A DNA stretch of 7,273 nucleotides from Pedobacter sp. UBA1951 (GCA_002336465.1 DDEP01000242.1:1-7273); one strand, 5' to 3'; numbered from the stretch's first letter, positions 1 to 6,684 are shown. Notes: generated by a model from the sequence alone, not told the origin. Program-made: numbers and translations.

Positions 1-259
1 CTTGCGTACCGCAAATAAAACGCACCGATGACATCCCGTAACCATGTTTATCAAGGGCATCTTTAGCAGCCTGCAAAACTTTGGGATGCGATGAAAGGCC
101 TAAATAGTTATTGGCACAAAAATTAATTACTTCAGCACCTGTGCTCACCTTAATATCGGCACCCTGCGGTGTTACGATTATTCTCTCTTTTTTATATAGC
201 CCGGCCTTTTCAATTTCTTCGAGCTCTTTTTGTAATACGGGTTGTAATGTTTTGTACAT
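1..259 (-). CDS. kbl: Glycine C-acetyltransferase (2-amino-3-ketobutyrate CoA ligase), N-terminal part
   Basis: This is the first 86 codons; the rest lies beyond the left edge. The family is a cytoplasmic PLP-dependent alpha-oxoamine synthase that cleaves 2-amino-3-ketobutyrate with CoA to glycine and acetyl-CoA, the second step of threonine breakdown. I translated it from the reverse strand. It begins MYKTLQPVLQKELEEIEKAG and carries the family hallmarks FCANNYLGLSSHP (residues 47-59) and GYGMSSVRFICGTQ (residues 73-86), the latter being the typical Kbl stretch before the PLP-binding core. Related enzymes (serine palmitoyltransferase, BioF, HemA) share the fold, but the RFICGTQ wording is that of Kbl. 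The ATG at 257-259 is chosen because it gives the normal short N-terminal lead and sits about 34 bases downstream of a good -7 box. The partner dehydrogenase gene is at 5690-6634 on the same strand. The PLP lysine is outside the window. Confidence 0.93.
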   Translation of the reverse strand, partial: MYKTLQPVLQKELEEIEKAGLYKKERIIVTPQGADIKVSTGAEVINFCANNYLGLSSHPKVLQAAKDALDKHGYGMSSVRFICGTQ

Positions 260-293
260 GATGTTTCTGTTTTTTAGCCTTTAGGGCACAGCA

Positions 294-321
294 CAAATAT
301 ACTATTTTGCCAATTAACAAA
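294..321 (-). promoter_or_regulatory. Bacteroidota-type promoter for kbl
   Basis: On the minus strand a perfect -7 box TATATTTG (TAnnTTTG) lies at 294-301. A TTTG that could be the -33 element lies at 318-321, with a 16-base spacer, slightly shorter than the usual 17-23. Initiation would fall near 287, leaving a leader of roughly 28 bases before the ATG. The consensus is established for Bacteroides and Flavobacterium; its use here is inferred. Confidence 0.5.
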
Positions 322-374
322 CTTTAACAACCTATTTCTATGTTCTTTTACCTAATTTAGTTTCAAAACTATTT

Positions 375-2831
375 ATGACAAAGACCTTAAAGCTATTAGT
401 TGCACTTCTTTTTTGGGCTAATTTATGTATTGCTCAACAATTTAATATTACAGGAAAAGTTACCGATAAGGAGGGTGTTGCTATTCCATTTGCTTCTGTA
501 ATCATCAAAAATACCAGCAAAGGTGTTTCTGCAAACGAGCAAGGCATTTATAGCATTAAAACCGATAACAGCGAGATCACGTTGATATTTAAGGCCATTG
601 GCTATAAAACCAATGAAAAACAACTTCATATGAATGCTGCAACCACTACGCTTAACTGTTTACTCGAAGCTGAACATTTCACCCTCAACAGTATCACAAT
701 CAAAGCCGGAGGCGAAGACCCCGCTTATAGGATTATTCGTGAAGCCATAAAAAAACGCAAATACCACCTTAACGAAGTTAACTCATACAGCAGAGATGTA
801 TATATTAAAGGAATGCAAAAGCTCGTTGGTGCCCCTAAAAAATTCTTTGGCAGGGATATCCAAAAACTGCTCAGTTTAGACACCAACCGCAGCGGCATTT
901 TATATCTATCCGAATCGCAATCGCATTATTATTTTGAAAAACCCAATAAGATACGCGAAGAGATGTTCTCCTCTAAAGTATCGGGCAGGAACAATGCCTT
1001 CAGCTACAATAAAGCCTCGGATCTGCAGATTAATTTCTATGACAATCTCCTATTGGAAAGTTCAGGACTGAGTTCTCGGAGTTTTGTATCGCCCATCGCT
1101 GATAATGCCCTGTTCTACTACAAATACAAATTATTGGGCAGCACCAACGAAAACGATGTAATCATCCATAAAATAGCCGTTGAACCTAAACGCAAGAACG
1201 ACCCTGCTTTTAGAGGGATCATTTATATAGCCGATGAGCTATGGCGTTTAACAGGCGTAAATGTGAATTTGACTTCTGATGCTGGCATCAATCTGCTCGA
1301 TACATTGAACATTACCCAACAATTTATAAAAGTGGATAAATTCTATATGCCTTCCACTATACAGTTTGGCTTTAACGGTAATGTTTTAGGCTTTAAATTT
1401 AAAGGATATTATGTAGGGATGTTCAGCAATTATACTGTCAACCAACAATTCCCCAAAGATTTCTTTACTTCAGAAATTTTAAAGATTACCAAAGCCGTTA
1501 ACAAGAAAGACTCTCTATATTGGGCTGAAAACCGTCCTATACCTTTAACACAAGAAGAAAAACTAGATTATAAGAAGAAAGATAGTATTGCCGTTTTAAA
1601 GGAGTCAAAGCATTACCTCGATTCTGTTGAAAAAGTCAACAACAATTTCACCTTAGGTAAAATACTCATTACTAGCTACAGTCATAATAACCGATATGAG
1701 AAAACACGTTATGATTTTGATCCGCTTGTACGTTCTGTGCTTTTTAATACTGTAGAAGGATTTGCATTTAAATACGGGGTAACTTTTACCAAGCGACTGG
1801 AGGACAGAAAATACTACTCTATAAGGCCAGATTTAAGATATGGCCTTGCCAATAAAACTTTTACGGCCACTTTAAGCGGGAACTATTATTATGATCCCGT
1901 AAAAAGAGCGCAGATTGGCGGGAGTTTTGGTTCATCCATTAACGACCTTAACAACTACGGAAGTATGGATCTTTTATCCAATAGTGTTAACTCCTTGGTT
2001 TTTGAAACCAATCTTTCTAAATTTTACAAGAAAGAATTTGGCAACGTGTTTGCAACACGCGAACTGGCAAATGGTTTACAAGCTTATTTAAGCTTATCCT
2101 ATGCCAACAATCATGCGCTTATCAATCATTCTAATACCAAAATCAGGGATTTAGCTAACAAAGAATATACTTCTAATAACCCGTTTACACCTAATGTAGA
2201 AACTTACCTGTTTCCTGATTATCAATCGGCAAAAATTACCGCTCAGTTAAGTTATGCGTTTGGGCAGAAATATATTACCCGTCCTGATGGCAAATTTTAT
2301 ACCGAATCTAAGTACCCGAGAATAACCGTGGAATATAGGAAAGGCATTAAAAACCTTTTTAACAGCGATGTAGATTATGATTTTATTTCGGCAGAGGTTT
2401 CTAAAGAAAATATCAGTTCTGGACTTTGGGGTTATTCTTCATTTACCATAGGCGGAGGAATATTTTTAAATAACAACAGTTTGTTTTATCCTGAATTCAA
2501 GCATTTCAGAGGTAACAGTTCATTGGTATTCCCTCCTAACCTAAGAAAGTTCAGATATCTTGATTTTTACTTATACAGTACATCTAAGCATTATTTTGAA
2601 GCACATTATGAACATAATTTTGCTGGTTTTATCACCAACAAAATCCCTTTGTTACGTAAGTTAAAACTTGAAGAATACGTTGGCGTAAACTTTTTAACTC
2701 AGCCTGACAAGAGGAATTATACCGAGTTTTTCTTTGGCCTGCAACGCTTGTTATTTAGCGTAAGTTACGGCTATGCTTATGATGGTAATAAGAAAGTTCA
2801 ACAGGGTTTCCGTATAGCTTATGGATTTTAA
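375..2831 (+). CDS. DUF5686 outer-membrane protein with N-terminal carboxypeptidase-regulatory-like domain
   Basis: An 818-residue surface protein of unknown function. Residues 1-20 form a signal peptide (hydrophobic LLVALLFWANLCIA, then AQQ, the usual Bacteroidota signal peptidase I context). Residues about 23-98 are a CarboxypepD_reg-like beta-sandwich (ITGKVTDKEGVAIPFASV, then KGVSANEQGIYSI and FKAIGYK). This domain is familiar from SusC/TonB-dependent proteins, but no TonB plug follows. From about residue 112 (GGEDPAYRIIREAIKKRKYH and YSRDVYIKGMQKL) the sequence reads as DUF5686. The second half is rich in alternating aromatic beta-strands and ends in phenylalanine (IAYGF), as outer-membrane barrels do. 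Length is normal for the family, and no frameshift is seen. It is transcribed divergently from kbl across 115 bp. A 92-bp gap with a separate promoter precedes trhO, so it is probably monocistronic. Its substrate or role cannot be inferred. Confidence 0.88.
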   Translation: MTKTLKLLVALLFWANLCIAQQFNITGKVTDKEGVAIPFASVIIKNTSKGVSANEQGIYSIKTDNSEITLIFKAIGYKTNEKQLHMNAATTTLNCLLEAEHFTLNSITIKAGGEDPAYRIIREAIKKRKYHLNEVNSYSRDVYIKGMQKLVGAPKKFFGRDIQKLLSLDTNRSGILYLSESQSHYYFEKPNKIREEMFSSKVSGRNNAFSYNKASDLQINFYDNLLLESSGLSSRSFVSPIADNALFYYKYKLLGSTNENDVIIHKIAVEPKRKNDPAFRGIIYIADELWRLTGVNVNLTSDAGINLLDTLNITQQFIKVDKFYMPSTIQFGFNGNVLGFKFKGYYVGMFSNYTVNQQFPKDFFTSEILKITKAVNKKDSLYWAENRPIPLTQEEKLDYKKKDSIAVLKESKHYLDSVEKVNNNFTLGKILITSYSHNNRYEKTRYDFDPLVRSVLFNTVEGFAFKYGVTFTKRLEDRKYYSIRPDLRYGLANKTFTATLSGNYYYDPVKRAQIGGSFGSSINDLNNYGSMDLLSNSVNSLVFETNLSKFYKKEFGNVFATRELANGLQAYLSLSYANNHALINHSNTKIRDLANKEYTSNNPFTPNVETYLFPDYQSAKITAQLSYAFGQKYITRPDGKFYTESKYPRITVEYRKGIKNLFNSDVDYDFISAEVSKENISSGLWGYSSFTIGGGIFLNNNSLFYPEFKHFRGNSSLVFPPNLRKFRYLDFYLYSTSKHYFEAHYEHNFAGFITNKIPLLRKLKLEEYVGVNFLTQPDKRNYTEFFFGLQRLLFSVSYGYAYDGNKKVQQGFRIAYGF

Positions 2832-2849
2832 AAAGTGATTGAGGTCATA

Positions 2850-2883
2850 TTGCATTTTCTTTCATTCATTTTATTTATCTTTG
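2850..2883 (+). promoter_or_regulatory. Bacteroidota-type promoter for trhO-DUF486
   Basis: A perfect -7 box TATCTTTG lies at 2876-2883, with a TTG at 2850-2852 and a 23-base spacer, at the long end of the accepted range. Initiation is expected near 2890, giving a leader of about 34 bases before the trhO ATG. The position in the gap after the DUF5686 stop supports an independent transcript for the pair of genes that follows. Confidence 0.55.
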
Positions 2884-2923
2884 CAGCACATTAAACGCCG
2901 TTTACAGCGGTATCAATGACGAT

Positions 2924-3853
2924 ATGAAATATAATACTTTACTTTATTACTGCTATTCGCCTATAGCAGATGCTGAGCAATTTGCCGCAGATCATTTAAA
3001 ATTTTGCAAATCATTAAACCTAGTTGGTCGCATCATCGTTGCAGATGAAGGTTTAAATGGTACTGTTTCGGGTACAGCCGAAGCTTGCAAAGCCTATATG
3101 GAACACATTCATGCCGACGAGCGCTTTGCAAAAACAGAGTTTAAGATAGATCAGGTTGAAGAGCCTTCGTTCATCAAAATGCATTGCCGTTATAAACAAG
3201 AAATTGTGCACTCGGGTTTAAGAGACAGTTCTATTATTGATCCGAATAAACAAACGGGCAAACATTTAGAGCCTAAAGAGTTTAGCGAAATGATGCACGA
3301 TGAAGATGTAGTGGTTTTAGATGTAAGATCTAACTATGAGCATAACTTAGGCAAATTTAAAAACGCAGTTACTTTAGACATAGATAATTTCAGGGATTTC
3401 CCCGATCAGATTGAGGCTCTGGCTCAATATAAAGACAAAAAGGTTCTAACCTATTGCACAGGTGGTATCAAATGCGAAAAAGCATCTGCTTTGCTTTTAC
3501 ATCACGGTTTTAAAGATGTTTACCAATTGCATGGTGGTATCATCAAATATGGTAAAGAAGCCGGAGGTAAAGATTTTGAAGGTAAGTGCTACGTATTCGA
3601 TAACCGCATTGCTGTAGATGTAAACTCAGTAAATCCACAGGTTATCAGTACATGTTTGAATTGCGGCACCACTACGCCAAAAATGATCAACTGCGCCAAT
3701 CCAGAGTGCAATGAGCATTTTACGCAATGCGATGAATGTGGCGAAAAAATGCAAGGCTGCTGCTCTGTTGCTTGTATGGAACACCCTCGTCGCCGACCTT
3801 ATGACGGAACCGGATATTACGTAAAAGTACCACAACCTGTAGCCAACAAATAA
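2924..3853 (+). CDS. trhO: tRNA uridine(34) hydroxylase, rhodanese-like (TrhO/YceA family)
   Basis: This cytoplasmic enzyme family uses O2 to hydroxylate U34 of tRNAs, giving 5-hydroxyuridine, the precursor of the cmo5U/mo5U wobble bases. The 309-residue protein has the complete architecture. Residues 1-95 are the UPF0176 N-terminal ferredoxin-like domain (GRIIVADEGLNGTVSG at 35-50). Residues about 120-215 are a rhodanese domain with VLDVRSNYEH (131-140) and the active loop YCTGGIKCEK, which places the catalytic cysteine at 178. Residues about 240-295 are a cysteine-rich tail with nine cysteines (244, 247, 257, 262, 269, 272, 279, 280, 284) ending HPRRRPYDGTGYY, as expected for Rhodanese_C. 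No key residue is missing. The start is the ATG at 2924, since MKYNTLLYY is the normal family beginning. The stop codon directly abuts the next gene, so the two are probably co-transcribed. The biochemical role comes from E. coli and Bacillus homologues. Confidence 0.95.
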   Translation: MKYNTLLYYCYSPIADAEQFAADHLKFCKSLNLVGRIIVADEGLNGTVSGTAEACKAYMEHIHADERFAKTEFKIDQVEEPSFIKMHCRYKQEIVHSGLRDSSIIDPNKQTGKHLEPKEFSEMMHDEDVVVLDVRSNYEHNLGKFKNAVTLDIDNFRDFPDQIEALAQYKDKKVLTYCTGGIKCEKASALLLHHGFKDVYQLHGGIIKYGKEAGGKDFEGKCYVFDNRIAVDVNSVNPQVISTCLNCGTTTPKMINCANPECNEHFTQCDECGEKMQGCCSVACMEHPRRRPYDGTGYYVKVPQPVANK

Positions 3854-4225
3854 ATGAGAGCCATTCTTACTGTTATTTTCTTAATGATCTCAAATACCTT
3901 TATGACATTGGCATGGTATGGTCATTTGCGCTTTAAAGATATGGAATGGAGTAAAAACCTAGGCCTTATCAGCATTATTGCAATAAGCTGGGGCATTGCC
4001 TTGTTCGAATATATTTTTCAGGTACCAGCAAACAAATACGGCTTTAAAGAAAACGGAGGCCCTTTTAGTTTAATGCAGTTAAAAGTATTGCAAGAGGCGG
4101 TTTCAATAAGTGTTTTCCTTATCTTCTCTATATTACTATTCAAAACAGAAAAAATAGCTTGGAACCATTATGTAGCATTTTCTCTCATCATCTTGGCCGT
4201 TTTCTTTGCTTTTATCAAAAAGTAA
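3854..4225 (+). CDS. DMT-like small membrane protein, DUF486 family
   Basis: A 123-residue integral inner-membrane protein. Hydrophobic segments at about residues 2-23, 36-56, 80-97 and 104-121 suggest four membrane helices, the size of a small drug/metabolite-transporter-superfamily protein. The middle stretch FEYIFQVPANKYGF (51-64) followed by GPFSLMQLKVLQE (69-81) matches the conserved core of DUF486, for which no substrate is established. The ATG follows the trhO TAA with zero intervening bases (TAAATG), so translation is probably coupled and the pair forms an operon. No promoter or ribosome site of its own is evident. The link to tRNA modification may be only genomic convenience. I am confident of the family and know nothing firm about its function. 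Confidence 0.85.
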   Translation: MRAILTVIFLMISNTFMTLAWYGHLRFKDMEWSKNLGLISIIAISWGIALFEYIFQVPANKYGFKENGGPFSLMQLKVLQEAVSISVFLIFSILLFKTEKIAWNHYVAFSLIILAVFFAFIKK

Positions 4226-4283
4226 TCCTTTCATTTGAAACAGGTTTACATAAATTAACATTTTATCCATTGCCTGCACACAA

Positions 4284-4314
4284 AAAATAGTTTAGCTTAG
4301 CTAAAAACTATTTT
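4284..4314 (+). promoter_or_regulatory. AT-rich hairpin/palindrome abutting the DUF1569 start codon
   Basis: The left arm 4284-4296 pairs with the right arm 4300-4314: thirteen base pairs, one two-base A bulge (4306-4307) and a three-base TTA loop. The right arm ends one base before the ATG at 4315. It may be an RNA hairpin limiting access to the start, or a DNA operator. A near-consensus -7 box TAGTTTAG (one mismatch, 4288-4295) lies inside the left arm. The pairing is read directly; the role is inferred. Confidence 0.5.
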
Positions 4315-4773
4315 ATGGATTTACCTAATATCTTTACCAAAGAGGTAGCAGAACAAGTTATAAACCGCATAAACCAATTACAAAATAACTCGCAACCTTT
4401 ATGGGGTAAGATGAATGTGGCGCAAATGCTAGCACATTGCTGCGTAACCTATGAAATGATATACACAAACAAACATCCAAAACCCAATTTTTTAATAGGT
4501 TTTATGTTAAAGAAATTTGCTAAAAAATATGTGGTAAGCGATAAGCCTTTTTCAAAAAATTCTAAAACAGCTCCTGCTTTTATCATTAGTGATGAAAGAG
4601 AATTTGAGAATGAAAAAAACCGTTTGGTCGATTATATCCGTCAAACCCAAGTATTAGGTGAGTATGCTTTTGATGGCAAACTTTCACATTCTTTCGGAGA
4701 ATTAAATGCCAACGAGTGGAATAATATGTTTTATAAACATTTAGACCATCACCTCAATCAATTTGGGGCATAA
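4315..4773 (+). CDS. DUF1569 / DinB-like four-helix protein
   Basis: A 152-residue cytoplasmic protein with no signal peptide. It resembles DUF1569, a branch of the DinB/YfiT metalloprotein fold. The sequence MNVAQMLAHCCVTYEM (33-48) gives the first-helix histidine H41. The C-terminal helix EWNNMFYKHLDHHLNQFG (134-151) supplies H142, H145 and H146 in the HxxxH arrangement that completes a DinB-type metal site. FDGKLSHSFGEL (119-130) adds H125 in the loop usually found before this helix. DinB-fold proteins include thiol-dependent S-transferases and many uncharacterised members, so no reaction can be assigned. It lies 89 bp after the DUF486 stop, with the strong hairpin between, and its 3' end converges on yebC. 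It may be separately transcribed. The start is supported by typical family length and by the absence of an in-frame upstream start close by. Confidence 0.82.
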   Translation: MDLPNIFTKEVAEQVINRINQLQNNSQPLWGKMNVAQMLAHCCVTYEMIYTNKHPKPNFLIGFMLKKFAKKYVVSDKPFSKNSKTAPAFIISDEREFENEKNRLVDYIRQTQVLGEYAFDGKLSHSFGELNANEWNNMFYKHLDHHLNQFGA

Positions 4774-4777
4774 AAAG

Positions 4778-4885
4778 AGGCTGTTTGCAAGTCTCGTTTA
4801 TTCGTCAACCTAAACTCGTTTCAACATCTATCTAAAAGATTCTGTATCAAGTACGGAATGACGATGATGGATTTTCAAACAGCCT
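4778..4885. repeat. REP-like long inverted repeat between convergent genes, probable bidirectional terminator
   Basis: The outer arms AGGCTGTTTG (4778-4787) and CAAACAGCCT (4876-4885) are perfectly complementary. Inside, CGTCA (4803-4807) pairs with TGACG (4859-4863), and ATCT (4826-4829) with AGAT (4837-4840). Between these anchors the 27-base half-arms match at about 17 positions. The minus-strand transcript runs from the closing stem into CTCTTTTT, and the plus-strand one into a shorter CCTTTAAT. It begins four bases after the DUF1569 stop codon and ends 25 bp from the yebC stop. The structure suits a dispersed extragenic element that also ends both transcripts. Copy number cannot be judged from one window. 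Confidence 0.7.
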
Positions 4886-4910
4886 TTAATATCTCATCAA
4901 TGACCGGAGG

Positions 4911-5639
4911 TTACTCGGCCATGTTATGGTAAACAGCCTGAACGTCATCGTCCTCTTCAAGCTTATCTATCAATTTCAATACATCAGCGGCCTGCTCTTC
5001 AGAAACTGGGTGATGCGATAAAGCGATACGCTCTAGCTTAGAACTTTTTAATTCGATACCTTTTTCTTCAAGCGCTTTTTGCAAGGAACCAAAGCTCTCA
5101 AAAGCACCTTGAGCTACTACAATATCGTTACCCTCTTCATCAGCTTCAACATACAGTTCTTCTAAACCGGCATCAATCAGTTCAAATTCTAATTCTTCTA
5201 AGTCAAGATCATCAGAAGGTGCAAACCTAAAAATAGACTTACGGTTAAATACAAAATCCAAAGAACCAGTTTTACCTAAAGCACCTCCAGTTTTGTTAAA
5301 ATAACTGCGTACGTTAGCTACGGTACGGTTAGTGTTATCGGTAGCAGTTTCTATCAATACAGCTACACCATGTGGTGCATATCCTTCATAAACAATCTCT
5401 TCATAGTTAGCCATCGTTTTATCAGATGCTCTTTTAATTGCCGCATCTACCCTGTCTTTAGGCATGTTTACGGCTTTGGCATTCTGTATGGCGGTACGTA
5501 AGCGAGAATTGGTTTCGGGATGTGGGCCACCTTCTTTAACAGCAATTACAATATCTTTACCTATACGGGTAAACTGAACGGCCATTTTTGCCCAACGTTT
5601 AAATTTTCTTTCTTTTCTAAATTCAAAAGCTCTTCCCAT
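4911..5639 (-). CDS. yebC: YebC/PmpR (TACO1) family protein
   Basis: A 242-residue cytoplasmic protein of near-universal family length. The N-terminus MGRAFEFRKERKFKRW is the Bacteroidota variant of the usual MAGHSKWxxIKxRK opening. It is followed by the helical FTRIGKDIVIAVKEGGPHPETNSRLRTAIQNAKAVNMPKDRVDAAIKRA segment (about 23-70) and the conserved YEEIVYEGYAPHGVAVLIE (78-96), TDNTNRTVANVRSYFNKTGG (99-118) and LGKTGSLDFVF (120-130). The acidic third domain ends KLEEDDDVQAVYHNMAE. The family was first described as DNA-binding transcriptional regulators; mitochondrial TACO1 and later bacterial work point to a role in translation on the ribosome. It has its own -7 box and is probably transcribed apart from the dehydrogenase gene 50 bp upstream, though read-through is possible. 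The start follows from the family's fixed N-terminus. Confidence 0.95.
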   Translation of the reverse strand: MGRAFEFRKERKFKRWAKMAVQFTRIGKDIVIAVKEGGPHPETNSRLRTAIQNAKAVNMPKDRVDAAIKRASDKTMANYEEIVYEGYAPHGVAVLIETATDNTNRTVANVRSYFNKTGGALGKTGSLDFVFNRKSIFRFAPSDDLDLEELEFELIDAGLEELYVEADEEGNDIVVAQGAFESFGSLQKALEEKGIELKSSKLERIALSHHPVSEEQAADVLKLIDKLEEDDDVQAVYHNMAE

Positions 5640-5663
5640 TTTGTTTATATTTTATTCTGGGCA

Positions 5664-5671
5664 CAAAGATA
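5664..5671 (-). promoter_or_regulatory. -7 promoter box for yebC
   Basis: On the minus strand TATCTTTG is a perfect TAnnTTTG, identical to the trhO box. It lies 24 bases before the yebC ATG, so the leader would be short. No TTG/TTTG is visible at the usual -33 distance, which weakens the call. It falls in the 50-bp gap after the threonine dehydrogenase stop. Confidence 0.45.
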
Positions 5672-5689
5672 GTGCGCCTATTTTTAGAT

Positions 5690-6634
5690 TTATTTTTTTA
5701 AGTTATTTAGCATTTCAGTGGTCATTTTAGCCAAGTCAAACTGCGGTTGCCAGTTCCAGTCTTTTACGGCATAAGAATCATCTATAGAACCTGGCCAACT
5801 GTTGGCAATAGCCTGCCTAGGATCATTCTCTACATAACCTAATTTAAAATCAGGTAAATGCTTGCGTATCTCGGCACCTAACTGCTCAGGAGTAAAACTT
5901 ACACCTGCCAAGTTATAACTCGATCTAATGGTGATCTGTTCTGCAGGAGCGTCCATCAACTCAATGGTTCCTCTAATGGCATCATCCATATACAACATAG
6001 GCAATTCGGTATCAGCCGATAAGAACGAATTGTAGCTGTTTTTCATCAATGCATCATGAAAAATATGCACCGCATAATCTGTTGTGCCTCCACCCGGAGC
6101 AGCTTTCCAACTGATCAATCCAGGGTAGCGGATACTGCGTACATCCAAACCATATTTTTGGTGGTAATATTCGCACCAACGCTCACCCGCCAGTTTACTG
6201 ATACCATAAACCGTATTAGGGTCCATAATACAAAACTGTGGTGTGTTCTTTTTTGGAGAATTTGGCCCAAATGCCGCAATAGAACTTGGCCAATAAACTT
6301 TAGCTGTTCTGTAAGCCAAGGCAAAGTCTAGTACATTCAAAAGACCATTCATATTTAGGTCCCAAGCTAATTTAGGGTTCTGCTCACCTGTAGCAGAGAG
6401 CAATGCGGCCAGTAAATAAACTTGTGTAGGCTTATATTTCTCAAAAATAGTCCTTAAGATATCTTTATCTAAAACGTTAACAAATTCAAAAGGACCGGCA
6501 TTTTTTATTTCGTAGTCTGGTCTTCTTATATCGCAGGCAACCACTTGGTTACTGCCATATGCTTCTCTCAAAGTTGTTACCAGTTCCGTGCCAATCTGTC
6601 CATTTGAACCTAATACTAAAATCGTTTCTTTCAT
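5690..6634 (-). CDS. L-threonine 3-dehydrogenase, short-chain (epimerase-like) type
   Basis: Oxidises L-threonine to 2-amino-3-ketobutyrate with NAD+, the step before Kbl. The 314-residue protein is an extended short-chain dehydrogenase. It has the Rossmann motif GSNGQIG at residues 9-15, the NAD-selecting aspartate D35 in VVACDIRRPD, the active-site serines in YWPSSIAAFGP (114-124), and the YxxxK pair Y143/K147 in TVYGISKLAGERWCEYY. RYPGLISWKAAPGGGTTDYAV (169-189) and LPMLYMDDAIRGT (211-223) are the hallmarks separating this threonine dehydrogenase branch, known from Flavobacterium and Cupriavidus, from generic UDP-sugar epimerases. It is not homologous to the zinc-dependent E. coli Tdh. A less specific alternative is an uncharacterised NAD-dependent epimerase. 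The presence of kbl on the same strand of this window supports the threonine role. The start is the ATG at 6632-6634, directly before the glycine-rich strand. Confidence 0.9.
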   Translation of the reverse strand: MKETILVLGSNGQIGTELVTTLREAYGSNQVVACDIRRPDYEIKNAGPFEFVNVLDKDILRTIFEKYKPTQVYLLAALLSATGEQNPKLAWDLNMNGLLNVLDFALAYRTAKVYWPSSIAAFGPNSPKKNTPQFCIMDPNTVYGISKLAGERWCEYYHQKYGLDVRSIRYPGLISWKAAPGGGTTDYAVHIFHDALMKNSYNSFLSADTELPMLYMDDAIRGTIELMDAPAEQITIRSSYNLAGVSFTPEQLGAEIRKHLPDFKLGYVENDPRQAIANSWPGSIDDSYAVKDWNWQPQFDLAKMTTEMLNNLKK

Positions 6635-6653
6635 TTATAGCAATGATTTTTCA

Positions 6654-6661
6654 CAAAGGTA
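6654..6661 (-). promoter_or_regulatory. -7 promoter box for threonine dehydrogenase
   Basis: On the minus strand TACCTTTG is a perfect TAnnTTTG, 19 bases before the ATG. The nearest TTTG upstream (6687-6690) is 25 bases away, slightly beyond the normal spacer, so the -33 element is uncertain. A tandem nine-base repeat fills the spacer region. Confidence 0.45.
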
Positions 6662-6666
6662 AAAAA

Positions 6667-6684
6667 ATGCACCTAATGCACTTA
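6667..6684 (-). repeat. Two tandem 9-bp repeats upstream of threonine dehydrogenase
   Basis: ATGCACCTA (6667-6675) is followed directly by ATGCACTTA (6676-6684), eight of nine bases equal. The pair sits just upstream of the -7 box, where a regulator could meet RNA polymerase. Two copies are few, and chance is possible in AT-rich DNA. Confidence 0.3.

Noticed and set aside
353..360. TAATTTAG as -7 promoter box for the DUF5686 gene
   Set aside because: It has one mismatch in the core TTTG and no TTG at a suitable distance upstream, and would leave a leader of only about nine bases. Not strong enough to list as a feature.
375..440. Lipoprotein signal in the DUF5686 N-terminus (Cys18)
   Set aside because: ANLC does not fit the lipobox (small residue before Cys), and the AQQ site two residues later fits signal peptidase I.
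423..629. Open frame on the minus strand inside the DUF5686 gene
   Set aside because: Antisense to a well-supported coding region, with no recognisable protein family.
3626..3835. Minus-strand open frame opposite the trhO cysteine-rich tail
   Set aside because: The conserved trhO tail on the plus strand explains the sequence; the antisense frame resembles nothing known.
4284..4314. Hairpin before DUF1569 as an intrinsic terminator for trhO-DUF486
   Set aside because: The stem is AT-rich and symmetrical and runs into the coding sequence without a proper U-tract beyond the four T bases that belong to the arm itself.
6056..6331. Overlapping plus- and minus-strand open frames inside the threonine dehydrogenase gene
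   Set aside because: They are alternative frames of a clear SDR gene with intact motifs.
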